A DNA stretch of 64,000 bases from Chloroflexus islandicus (GTDB lineage Bacteria; Chloroflexota; Chloroflexia; Chloroflexales; Chloroflexaceae). The stretch covers positions 113,928-177,927 of the forward strand of contig NZ_LWQS01000060.1 of the NCBI RefSeq assembly GCF_001650695.1, written 5' to 3'. The notes beneath the pieces were generated by a model that was given only the letters and a program-made list of their open reading frames with translations, was not told the origin of the DNA and searched no databases. Shown piece by piece: positions 26,624-36,800 of this stretch; positions within the stretch are counted from its first letter, which is position 1, and every line of letters starts with the position of its first letter. The position numbers and the translations under genes are program-made.

Positions 26624-27582
26624 GATGTGCTCTGCGTAGGTGGCTGGCCGAGCGCCAGTGCAGCAACGACCGGCGCAGTTTCTTCGGGTGATGCGGAACG
26701 GCGCGATAGAAAGCGCGGCAACGCGCGCAAACCAGCCAATTGGCCCCGCAACCGCGCCCGCGCGGCTGGTTCGCGAACGTGCAACAAGCTGTGCAGGGCA
26801 AAACGCACCTGCGAGATCACTAACGCCGGCCAATAGCGGCGCGCCAGCGGCGGGGGCATATTTTTTACCCATACGAGCGGAAAATTGCGCCCGCAATAAT
26901 AACTCGCCAAAGCGCCGCCGCCGCTGGCGCTCAGCCGGTGGTAGACGACTGCGGTCGGGACAAAGATGGTACGCAGCCCTTTACGCCGCGCACGCAGGTT
27001 GAGATCGACATCCTCGCAGTACATGACCAACTCTTCGTCAAAGACGTTACCGTCTTCGGCTAGCAGTTCGAGCGCGCTGCGCCGGTAGGCGGCTGCGCCG
27101 GCGCATGGCCCAAACACCTCGGCGTACGCATCGTATTGGCCGCGATCGACTTCCCACACCCCGCGGTTGCCCGGCTCGCCATTCACACGATAGAAATCGC
27201 CTGCCGAATGCAACACCTCGCGCCGGTCGAACAGGCGCAGCTTCGCGGCGGCAAAAGCAAACTGCGGCCAGCGTTCGAGCGCGCCGATCAGCGCCGCTAA
27301 CCAGTTTGGGTCAGCTTCGGTATCATTGTTGAGCAAAACCACAAAGGGGTGATTGGTCGCCGCGATCGCTGCATTCACTGCCGCCGCAAACCCACGATTC
27401 TGCGCCAACGCCAACACCCGCACTTCCGGGTAACGCGCCCGCACCAACGCCACCGAGTCGTCGGTACTGGCGTCATCAACCACTGTCACCACAAAATCAC
27501 GCCGGGTCTGCGCGCGCAACGAGTCAAGACACACCGGCAGCAATGCGCTGCCATTGTAATTGGGCACAATCACATCGATCAT
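26620..27582 (-). CDS. GT2 glycosyltransferase, rhamnosyltransferase-like
   Basis: A 320-aa family 2 glycosyltransferase. 'IDVIVPNYNGSALLPVCLDS' and 'VVDDASTDDSVALVRARYPE' form the nucleotide-binding start. 'FVVLLNNDTEADPNWLAAL' carries the N-D-T-E variant of the DxD motif seen in many rhamnosyltransferases. 'FDEELVMYCEDVDLNLRAR' is the conserved acceptor-side helix with the E-D-x-D-L pattern. A basic C-terminal region follows. Its position directly after rmlD suggests it uses dTDP-rhamnose made by that pathway (inference). Coupled by ATGA overlaps on both sides. Confidence 0.9.
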   Translation of the reverse strand: MIDVIVPNYNGSALLPVCLDSLRAQTRRDFVVTVVDDASTDDSVALVRARYPEVRVLALAQNRGFAAAVNAAIAATNHPFVVLLNNDTEADPNWLAALIGALERWPQFAFAAAKLRLFDRREVLHSAGDFYRVNGEPGNRGVWEVDRGQYDAYAEVFGPCAGAAAYRRSALELLAEDGNVFDEELVMYCEDVDLNLRARRKGLRTIFVPTAVVYHRLSASGGGALASYYCGRNFPLVWVKNMPPPLARRYWPALVISQVRFALHSLLHVREPAARARLRGQLAGLRALPRFLSRRSASPEETAPVVAALALGQPPTQSTS

Positions 27583-28433
27583 GGCAATAACGCTTGGCGG
27601 CGCAGACGGTCAAGATAGGCGTCGAGCGCCTCTTGCCACGGGCGGAACGTAATGCCCAACGCCGCACCGGCCACATTGGCCAGCGGCGTATAGGGCGGTG
27701 GCGTGCTATCGCGCTGAAAATCGCGCAAGCGGATGGGGTGCAGCGAGGTATCAATACCAGCACGGCGCAGAATTTCGGCGGCAAACTCGTAGCGCGAGCA
27801 GATGCCATCATTGACAAAGTGATAGGTGCCGTAGTAATCGGTGGTAATCAACCGCGCCAACCCCGCCGCCACATCAGGCGCGTACGTCGGGCTGCCGATC
27901 TCGTCGGCCACCATCCGCAAGCCGCCAGCCGGCGGGTTGGTCGCTAACCGCAACACCGTGCGGACAAAATTGCGTTCGCCGCCAAACAACCACGCCACCC
28001 GCACGATAAAATGGCGCGGCCACAACGCGCGCACGGCTTGCTCACCAGCCAGCTTGCTCTGGCCATACGGATTGATCGGGCCGGTAGGATCATCCTCAAA
28101 ATATGGCCGCCGGCCATCGCCGGCAAACACCTCATTGGTGCTGATATAGACCAGCGCCGCATTGATCCGGCGACAGCCAAGGGCCACATAGCGCGTGCCC
28201 AAGCCATTGACCCGATAGGCCAGCAATGGATCACGCGCGCACCCATCAACGTTGGTATAGGCTGCCGCATGGATCACCACATCCGCACCGGTGGCCGCAA
28301 TCTGATCGGCAGTGGCCGGATCAGCCAGCTCAAGCTGGCCATGCCCCAACGGCGCCAGATCATGTTGATCGGCGAGCGCGGCTATCACCGCCTGCCCTAA
28401 TTGCCCCTGCGCTCCGGTGATTGCAATCCGCAC
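27579..28433 (-). CDS. rfbD: dTDP-4-dehydrorhamnose reductase
   Basis: A 284-aa short-chain dehydrogenase/reductase (also called RmlD) that makes dTDP-L-rhamnose in the last step of the pathway. It has the Rossmann motif 'ITGAQGQLGQAV', the conserved 'DVVIHAAAYTNVDGCARDP', 'VYISTNEVFAG' and the catalytic Tyr-x3-Lys in 'INPYGQSKLAGEQAVRA'. The substrate-binding 'VADEIGSPTYAPDVA' is also typical. The start is a GTG with AAGGAG 7 nt upstream. It heads the overlapping operon with two glycosyltransferases, YhbY and a small membrane protein; rmlA, rmlB and rmlC are not in the window. Confidence 0.93.
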   Translation of the reverse strand: MRIAITGAQGQLGQAVIAALADQHDLAPLGHGQLELADPATADQIAATGADVVIHAAAYTNVDGCARDPLLAYRVNGLGTRYVALGCRRINAALVYISTNEVFAGDGRRPYFEDDPTGPINPYGQSKLAGEQAVRALWPRHFIVRVAWLFGGERNFVRTVLRLATNPPAGGLRMVADEIGSPTYAPDVAAGLARLITTDYYGTYHFVNDGICSRYEFAAEILRRAGIDTSLHPIRLRDFQRDSTPPPYTPLANVAGAALGITFRPWQEALDAYLDRLRRQALLP

Positions 28434-28498
28434 GCTCTGGCTCCTTCTCTGCGCGTAACCGGCTTCACAGAGTAGCAGAAGAGCTGATACGCGTCAAC

Positions 28499-29995
28499 TC
28501 AACGTTCACCCGTACCGATCACGACGCCACGGGCCTGTTCTTCCGCAAAGGGAATGCGGATTTCGACACAGATGCCGGGCCGATCAGAACGATTATGAAT
28601 CTGGTAGCTGCCGCCAACCGCCAACACGATCCGCGCCACCTGCGCCAACCCTAAACCCATCCCTTCAACTTGGCCGGTAAAGCTGCGCTCGGCCTGATAG
28701 TACGGCTGCCAAATCTTGCGCAGTTGTTCGGGCGGCAGATGAATGCCGTCATCGCAGACCAACAACCGCACCTGATCACGAACCAGATCGGCATCAACGC
28801 GCACCATCACCGCCGGATTGCGTTGCGGATGAAACTTCTTCGCATTTTCGCACAATTCCCGCAATACGGTTTCAAGGCTGCGCCGCGAAATCCGCAACCG
28901 CCGCGTATCGAGCGCGGGGTCAAGGTTGAGGCTGACAGTTTGCATCCCCAATTCTTGGCTGATCGCAGCGATCATAGCAGGCAGTTCAAACACCGTGCAT
29001 GTATCAAGGTAGTGCGCATCACCGGGGTTGCGCACATACTGCAAAATATCATCAATTTCGCTTTGCAGCCGGTGCGCGCCGCTAAGGGCAATCGCCGCAA
29101 TATTCCGCGCAATCGAGCGATCAAGCTGATCCATATTGTCGTGCAAGATATTCAAGCCGCCAATGATACTGACCAACGGTGTACGCAGTTTATGCGAGAT
29201 CGCGGTATGAAACGTCCACATATCACGTTGGGCAGTGATTTGTTGCGTCACATCACGGATGGTCACGACAATTTGGTCATCCGCCGGATGGACGACTGCC
29301 GGCTCAACTTTGAGCCACTGTTCAGAACTGTGCAGCGTTTCAGGATGCACTAAGAAGCGCTGGAGATCAACCGGCTCCGGCCACTGTTCCCATGCCTCGG
29401 ATGGCGCCAACTGATACCGCTGCGCAGCTAGTTCACGGAAGGGCCTGCTCGGCTGCTCGTCAGCCGCCAAGCCAAGGTATGCCCGGGCACGGGGATTGGC
29501 GTAAGTAATCCGGTCCTGCTGGTCAAGAATGAGGTAGGCGTTATCCGATGTCACTACCACCCACTCAAACCGCGCTCGTTCGGCGCTCACGCGCGCTTGC
29601 TCTTGCAAGAGCCGGCGATACCGGTTCAAGCGCAATAAAGTATTAATCCGCGCTTGCAATTCACCAAGATCAAACGGTTTGGTAATAAACTCATCCGCGC
29701 CAGCCTCGAATCCGCGTATTTTTGCTTCGCGATCATTCAACGCGGTGATCATAACAATCGGAATCTGGGCCAACTTCGGATCATCGCGCAATGATCGGCA
29801 TACCTCAAACCCGTCCACATCCGGCATCATGACATCAAGCAGGATCAGATCAGGGTGATGTTCTCTGGCCAACGCTAACGCCTGATCGCCGCGCTGCGCA
29901 GTCAGCAGACGGAGGTTGAAGGGGGATATCGTTTCGATGAGCAGTGCGCGCATCTGCTCATCGTCGTCAACGATTAAGACAGTATTTTGCTCCAT
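28499..29995 (-). CDS. Receiver-PAS-histidine kinase protein
   Basis: A 498-aa soluble signalling protein. It has an N-terminal receiver (1-125; acidic pocket 'LIVDDDEQMRALL', phospho-acceptor in 'LILLDVMMPDVDGFEVC', then 'VMITALND' and 'ITKPFDLGEL') and a PAS domain (about 140-245). The HisKA domain has a His in 'TAISHKLRTPLVSII' near residue 267, and a HATPase follows. The ATPase is atypical: the N-box reads 'ELCENAKKFHP', and the G1 box is 'VCDDGIHLPPEQL' instead of DxGxGI; G2 is 'GMGLGLAQV'. Such receiver-first kinases usually act in phosphorelays. It lies 65 nt upstream of rfbD on the same strand but need not be cotranscribed. Confidence 0.9.
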   Translation of the reverse strand: MEQNTVLIVDDDEQMRALLIETISPFNLRLLTAQRGDQALALAREHHPDLILLDVMMPDVDGFEVCRSLRDDPKLAQIPIVMITALNDREAKIRGFEAGADEFITKPFDLGELQARINTLLRLNRYRRLLQEQARVSAERARFEWVVVTSDNAYLILDQQDRITYANPRARAYLGLAADEQPSRPFRELAAQRYQLAPSEAWEQWPEPVDLQRFLVHPETLHSSEQWLKVEPAVVHPADDQIVVTIRDVTQQITAQRDMWTFHTAISHKLRTPLVSIIGGLNILHDNMDQLDRSIARNIAAIALSGAHRLQSEIDDILQYVRNPGDAHYLDTCTVFELPAMIAAISQELGMQTVSLNLDPALDTRRLRISRRSLETVLRELCENAKKFHPQRNPAVMVRVDADLVRDQVRLLVCDDGIHLPPEQLRKIWQPYYQAERSFTGQVEGMGLGLAQVARIVLAVGGSYQIHNRSDRPGICVEIRIPFAEEQARGVVIGTGER

Positions 29996-30064
29996 GGTTA
30001 TATCCTACCACGGAGCTATTACCAGTGGCATGACAAAATTGTGTATTTTCGGTCAAGGTATGGC

Positions 30065-30490
30065 TTAGATCGGCTCGACCTTGCCCCGCGTTGCGCGCAC
30101 AATACTGAGCACTTCCTCATCGCTGAGCGGGTTGCCATGCTGTTCCCACCATTGCCGGTACCAACTGAGATTGGCGGTAAACCCGCGAATGACTTCATCA
30201 CGATTCAATGGCGGCACTTTACGCCGTAACGCATCGCGCACCTCTTGCCGTTCAGTCTCGGTCAATTCGGGCAACGACTCGAGAATACGATCGGCGCGTA
30301 ATAAAAATAATTCGCGCTCAATCGTCGGAAACTCTCCTTCGATCTGGCGAATATTGCCGAGATAGGCAATCGTGCGTTGCCGCGGCTGCCCCCGTTCGTC
30401 ACGGTAACTCTCGACAAGGTAGGCGTCGTAGAAATTGGTATTGGCAATTTCAGCGTTTTTGTGCCGCCGCACAACCCAGCGAATATACAT
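30065..30490 (-). CDS. Hypothetical protein resembling the N-terminus of IS1634-type transposases
   Basis: A 141-aa protein from an ATG with AGGAG 9 nt upstream. The first 50 residues ('MYIRWVVRRHKN', then 'DAYLVESYRDERGQPRQRTI' and 'AYLGNI') resemble the N-terminal module of IS1634-like transposases, where a short beta-rich 'LVESYR..G..RQR' segment precedes the catalytic core. Here the rest is a charged helical region ending 'VLSIVRATRGKVEPI', and no DDE catalytic domain follows. It may be a domesticated or truncated derivative, or a host family sharing that module. The similarity is from memory of the pattern. Its AT-rich upstream region carries a near-perfect extended -10. Confidence 0.65.
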   Translation of the reverse strand: MYIRWVVRRHKNAEIANTNFYDAYLVESYRDERGQPRQRTIAYLGNIRQIEGEFPTIERELFLLRADRILESLPELTETERQEVRDALRRKVPPLNRDEVIRGFTANLSWYRQWWEQHGNPLSDEEVLSIVRATRGKVEPI

Positions 30491-30694
30491 AGCGCCGGCT
30501 CCTGTGCGAATACTCGTCAAGCTTAGGATTGGACGATGCCGAAAGAGACATGCCTGCACGGATAGGTCGATGGCGCTCTAGCCCTGCGATGAGCCAGCAG
30601 GCGCTCGTGCCGTCCGCTGCCGCCGCGAGGTGAATGCGCCTTCCGGTAGTAAGTGATGATACGCCAAGATAAGACTTTTTTATCTTGTTTGCCT

Positions 30695-30703
30695 ATTATA
30701 TCA
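30695..30703 (-). promoter_or_regulatory. Extended -10 promoter upstream of the 141-aa gene
   Basis: On the minus strand TGA is followed by a consensus TATAAT. A second element, TGC-TAAAAT, lies 19 nt further upstream (30714-30722). The stretch 30660-30760 is strongly AT-rich compared with its surroundings. The leader would be about 200 nt. The gap 30491-30823 holds nothing else that I recognise except an AAGATAA/TTATCTT hairpin near 30667-30685. Confidence 0.55.
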
Positions 30704-30823
30704 TGACACACTAATTTTAGCATGTCTTTTTTGCTTACAAGTCAAAAAATTGTCTGAAAAACACTTCTTGCCACCCAACGAGCGGAATGAGGTTTGGCAA
30801 GCTACACGCCCCCTTGTGCTGCC

Positions 30824-30862
30824 AAAAACCGGTTGCCGCCCCTGATCAGGAGCGGCAACCGG
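30824..30862 (-). terminator. Rho-independent terminator of the giant surface-protein gene
   Basis: CCGGTTGCCGC and GCGGCAACCGG (11 bp, extendable through the near-palindromic centre CCTGATCAGG) are followed on the minus strand by TTTTT. The hairpin lies 24 nt after the stop of the 5,574-aa gene. Confidence 0.85.
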
Positions 30863-30885
30863 GTCAGAACGCTGCGAAGCGCCTG

Positions 30886-33800
30886 CTAGCGCTGAATGAT
30901 CGGCACCAGCACCCGATAGGTGAATTGCAGCGCCGGACTGTGCAAGGCAAACTCGTTGCGACTGCCGCCAGTTTCAATCTCGACCAGCCAGTAGTGATAG
31001 CTCACGTTCGGCTGGGCCGTGCGATCGAGCCACTGGTAGCTCGCGCCGCCGCCGGCGCTGCCCTGCGCCGGGATCGGCGTCGCCACGATCGGCACCGCAT
31101 CCGCCCGGTTGCCGCTCGCGCTGCGCAAGATCACGAAGCCGAGCGTATCCCGTTCGCTGCCCGTCACCCAGCGCAGTAGCACGCCGTTGCTCTGCCGCTC
31201 GGCGGTGAAGCTGAGCAGCGTGATCGCGGTCGGCGGCGCGCGGTGGATGCCTGCCCACCAACTGAGGTCATTCTGGCCGCTGGTGAGCATGAAGACCTGC
31301 GTGCGTTGCGTGTTCGGGTCAACATCGCTGTCGCTCCCGCTATCGCTGCCCTGACCTTGCGGGCTAAACACCCATCCCTCTGGCAGACCAAACTCGATGT
31401 AGTAGTTCCCCGGCGGCAGTTCTGTAAACAGATAGCTGCCGTCGCTGCCGGTCACAACCGTGCCAACCAGTGTGCCGTCAGACCGGTACAGCCTGACCGT
31501 GACCCCGCTAACGCCCTCCTCACCCGACTCGGCAATGCCGTTGGCGTTGAGGTCGTTCCAGACCCGGTTGCCCACGCTGGCCGGCTGGAAGATGCCGAAG
31601 TCGATGGTCAGGTTGCTGTCGCGCCCGTCGCCATCAACGGCTGTATCCGGCTCGCTATCAGGCCGCAGCTCGATCACGCCGCTGACGATGTTGAAGTCCG
31701 AGCCGGCATCGGCCTGCCGTGTGCCGTTATCGTCGTTGTCGCGATCGTTGTTGGCGTTAGGCGCCGGCTCATACGGCCCAGCCGTTAGCGAGAAGTCGCC
31801 AGTGCTGCTGCGGTAGCCGGGCCAGAAGCCGTCGATGCCGAACTGCCACCCCGGCAAGACCACGAAGTAGTTGCCTTGCGGCAAGCCGGTAAAGCGGTAA
31901 TTGCCATTGCTATCCGTCCACGTGGTGGCAACCAGTTGATCGGCTGCATCCCACACTCCGTTACCGTTGCTGTCGCGGTAGAGCCGGACTTGCACGCTGC
32001 TCGCGCCGCTCTCGCCGCTATCCACCACGCCGTTGTTGTTGGTATCGACCCAGACCAGATTGCCGAGGCTCAACAACGGATACAGACCGGCATCGCGCGA
32101 CAGATCGTTCTGGCCTCTGACGAGGTCAAAGACCGCCGTTTCACCGCCGCTCGTGATGACATCACTATCAGCGGTGTCATCGCTGCCTTGATCGGCCGGA
32201 CTGAAGGTTAATCCAGCCGGAATGCCGCTAAAGGTCAGCCGGTAGCTGCCCGGCGGCAAGTTATCAAAGAGGTAATCACCGTTGCTGTCGGTGGTCGTGC
32301 TCAGATCAACCGGGTTGCCGTCAATGTCGGTACCGGTCAGGCGCACGGTCACGCCTTCGATCCCGCGCTCACCGCTGTCTTGCACGCCGTTGCCGTTGGC
32401 ATCCAGCCAGACGCGATTGCCCACGCTGGCCGGCAAGAGCAGACCGGCGTCCCAATCCCAAGCGATCGTGCCGCTCTCGAGCGAGAAGACGGCGGTCACG
32501 CCGGTGACCGGATCGGCATCCGAGTCGAGCGTGTCATCAGCGCCTTGATCGGCAGCGGTGAAGCGCGCCCCCGCCGGCAATTCGCTGAAGACCAGATAGT
32601 AGTCACCCGGCAGCAGATCGGTAAACTCGTAGAAGCCATTGCTATCGGTGAGCTGCGTCGCCACCTCGACATCGTCAGCCGTGCCGGCAATGCCGTCAGC
32701 GCCAACGTAGTAGAGGGTGACGCGCACATTCGCCACTCCCGGCTCTTCGGTGTCTTGGACGCCATTGCCATCGCGATCGCTCCAGACCAGATCACCCACC
32801 ACCGCCGGCCGGAAGATGCCGAAGTCGATGGTCAGGTTGCTGTCGCGCCCATCGCCATCAACGGCTGTATCCGGCTCGCTGTTGGGCCGCAGCTCGATCA
32901 CGCCGCTGACGATGTTGAAGTCCGAGCCGGCATCGGCCTGCCGCGTGCCGTTATCGTCGTTGTCGAGATCGGTATTGGCGTCGGGCGCTGGCTCGTATGG
33001 CCCAGCCGTCAGCGAGAACGCACCGGTGCTGCTGCGGTAGCCGTACCAGAACCCGTCGATGCCGAATTGCCATCCCGGCAAGACCACGAAGTAGTTGCCT
33101 TGCGGCAAGCCGGTGAAGCGGTAATTGCCATTGCTATCCGTCCACATGGTGGCAACCAGTTGATCGGCTGCATCCCACGCTCCGTTGCCGTTGCTGTCGC
33201 GGTAGAGCCGGACTTGCACGCTGCCCGCGCCGCTCTCGCCGCTATCCACCACACCGTTGTTGTTAGTATCGACCCAGACCAGATTGCCGAGGCTCAACAA
33301 CGGATAGAGACCGGCATCACGCGACAGATCGCTCTGGCCGCTGGTGAGGGCAAAGACATCGGTGGCGCCGCCGCTGGTGATGACATCACTATCAGCGGTA
33401 TCATCGCCGCCTTGATCGGCCGGACTGAAGGTTAATCCAGCCGGAATATCGCTAAAGGTTAGCCGGTAGCTGCCCGGCGGCAGGTTATCAAAGAGGTATT
33501 CACCGTTGCTATCGGTGGTCGTCGTGCGGCTGACATCATCCGCTGTGCCGAACACGCCATCCGGCCCGGCCCCGGTCAGGGTGACGGTCACGCCACTGAT
33601 ACCGGGTTCGCCGGCATCTTGCACGCCATCGCCGTTCACATCGCGCCAGACGTAGTTGCCAACGCTGGCCGGCTGGTAGAGACCCGCGTCCCACGTGAGG
33701 TCGCTCTGACCACTGACCAACGTGAAGGTAGCCGTGCGGCCAGTGGTTTGATTGGCGTCCGAATCGACCGCGTTATTACTGCCCTGATCAGCCGCCGTGA

Positions 33801-36800
33801 AGACATAGCCGCTGGGCAGGTTGCTGAAGACGATGTAGTACTCGCCGGGCACGAGGTTGGTGATGCTGTAGGAGCCATCGGGCGCGGTCGTCGCCGTCCC
33901 CGCCACGGAGTTGTCGCTCGCGCGGTAGAGGGTCACGGTCACGCCGCCAATTCCCGGCTCGCCGGTGTCTTGCACCCCGTTGCCGTTCAGGTCTTCCCAG
34001 ACGTAGTTGCCGATGCTGGCCGGCTGATAGAGACCAGCATCCCACGTCAGGTCTTCCTCGCCTGACACCAACACGGTCGCGCTCATCGCGCCGGTGGTTG
34101 GGTCAGCATCCGAATCCACCGCATCATCCGTACCTTGATTGGCTGCGGTGAATTCATAGCCGCTCGGCAGCGCCACCGTCACCGTGTAGGTACCCGGTGC
34201 GAGCCCGTCGAACAGGTAGAAGCCATTACTGTCCGTGGTCGTGCTGAGATTGACCGCCACCCCCGCGCCGGTCGTCCCGCTCAGCGTCACCGTCACGTTC
34301 GCCACTCCCGGCTCGCCAGCGTCTTGCACCCCGTTGCCGTTCAGGTCGTCCCAGACCAAGTTGCCGATGCTAGCCGCGCCGAACAGACCGGCGTCCCACG
34401 TGAGGTCTTCTTCGCCCGACGTGAGCGTCGTGCTCGGCATTGCCCCGCTGGCGTCTGCGTCTGAGTCGAGCGCATCATCACCACCCTGATTAGGCACGGT
34501 GAAGGCGTCATTCGGCGGCGCGATCACAGTGATGGCGTACTCACCCGGTGCAAGGTCATCGAACCGGTAGCGGCCATCGCTATCGGTGAAGGTGGTGCGA
34601 TTAACTGCGACACCTGCACCAGTTGTCCCGCTCAGCCGCACTTCCACATTGGCCACGCCGAGCTCGCCGGCGTCTTGCACGCCGTTGCCGTTAGAGTCGC
34701 GCCAGACCCGGTCGCCGATGCTGGCCGGCTGGTAGAGACCGGCGTCCCACGTCAGGTCGGCTTCACCCGACACCAACCCGGTCGCGCTCATCGCGCCGGT
34801 GGTTGGGTCGGCATCCGAATCCACCGCATCATCCGCACCCTGATTGGCCGCGGTGAATTCATAGCCGCTCGGGCGCACCACCGTCACCGTGTACGTGCCC
34901 GGCGCGAGACCATCAAACAGGTAGAGGCCACTACCGTTCGTGGTCGTGGTGCGGTTGACCGTTACCCCCGCGCCAGTGGTGCCGTTCAGCGTCACCGTCA
35001 CGTTCGCTACCCCCGGCTCGCCGGTGTCTTGCACCCCGTTGCCGTTCAGGTCGTTCCAGACGTAGTTACCGATGCTGGCCGGCTGGTAGAGACCGGCGTC
35101 CCACGTCAGGTCAGCTTCGCCCGACACCAACTCGGTTGCGCTCATCGCGCCGGTGGCGGGGTTCACCACATCCGAGTCCACCGCATCATCCGTACCCTGA
35201 TTGGCCGCGGTGAATTCATACCCGCTCGGACGCACCACCGTCACCGTGTACGTGCCCGGTGCGAGATTATCGAACAGGTAGAAGCCATTACTGTCCGTAG
35301 TCGTGCTCCGATTGACCGCCACCCCTGCGCCGGTCGTGCCGCTCAGGGTGACTGTCACGTTCGCCACTCCCGGCTCGCCGGTGTCTTGCACCCCGTTGCC
35401 GTTGGTGTCGTCCCAGACGTAGTTGCCGATACTGGCCGGCTGGTAGAGACCCGCGTCCCACATCAGGTCTTCCTCGCCCGACTCCAACACGGTCGCGCTC
35501 ATCGCGCCGGTGGTTGGGTCGGCATCCGAATCCACCGCATCATCCGCACCCTGATTCGCCGCGGTGAATTCATAGCCGCTCGGCCGCGCCACCGTCACCG
35601 TGTACGTGCCCGGCGCGAGGTTATCGAACAGGTAGAAGCCACTGCTATCCGTGGTTGTGCTGAGATTGACCGTCACCCCCGCGCCGGTCGTGCCGCTCAG
35701 CGTCACCGTCACGCCGGTGATTCCGGTCGTGCCGTCGTTCTGGATGCCGTCGCCATTCACATCCAGCCACACGTAGTTGCCGATGCTGGCTGGCCGGTAT
35801 GCACCCGCATCCCACGTCAGGTCGGTCTGGCCGCTGACCAGCGTGAAGTTGGCGGTGCGTCCGGTCGTCGGGTTGGCGTCCGAGTCGAGCGCGTTATCGC
35901 CCTGATCCGCCGCGGTGAAGACGTAGCCGCTGGGCAGGTTGCTAAAGACCACATAGTACTCGCCGGGCAAGAGACCGGTGATGCTGTAGGAGCCATCGGC
36001 CGCAGTCGTAGCCGTCCCAGCCACCGAGTCATCGCTCGCGCGGTAGAGGGTCACGGTCACGCCGGGGATTCCCGGTTCGCCGGTATCTTGCCGGCCGTTG
36101 CCGTTGCGATCTTCCCAGACGAAGTTGCCGACGCTGGCCCGGTTGAAGACACCCATATCCCACGTTGGGTCGTTATCGCCGGCAGCCAGCGCGATCACCA
36201 CCGTCTGGCGGGTGACCGGATCGGCGTCGCTGTCGATCGTGTTGTCGCTGCCCTGATCTGGCGGGCTGACATCGGTGTAGCCAGTGGGCAGGGCAAAGCG
36301 GACGTAGTAGTTGCCGGGGATCAAGTAGCTGAAGCCGTAGATCCCGCTGGCATCGGTAGTCGTGGTCGCTACGAGCGCATCATCACCGCCGCCGATCTGA
36401 CCATCAGCGCCGGCGCTGTACAGCTCGACGGTCACGCCGCTAATGCCGAGTTCACCGCTCTCTTGCAGGCCATTGGCGTTCACATCGTGCCAGACTCGGT
36501 CGCCGAGACGGGCATGGCGGAAGAAGCCGAAGTCAACCGTCAGGTTGCCGTTGTCGCCATCGCCGTCGATTGCGATTGGCGGCTCGCTGCCGCGGGTAAG
36601 CGTGATCGGCAGGCTATCGACGTTGCCACTGGCGCCGGTCGTGCCGTTGTCGTCGTTATCGACGTTATTGTCGGGATCGGGCGTTAAATCACCCTCGTAG
36701 GCGCCGGTCGAGCTGCCGTTTGTGCCGGTGCTCGAGACAAAGCCGGCCAACGGTTGGCCCGTCGCGAACTGGCTGGCCGGAATGCGCACAATGTAGTTAC

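Noticed and set aside
26624..26896. N-terminal extension of the ALG5-like glycosyltransferase
   Set aside because: It lies entirely within the preceding glycosyltransferase gene in another frame; the ATGA overlap at 26620-26623 gives a sound start.
33960..35790. Regular 355-360-bp repeats considered as a CRISPR or satellite array
   Set aside because: The units are coding, in frame and translate to SdrD_B domains; there are no short repeats with unique spacers.
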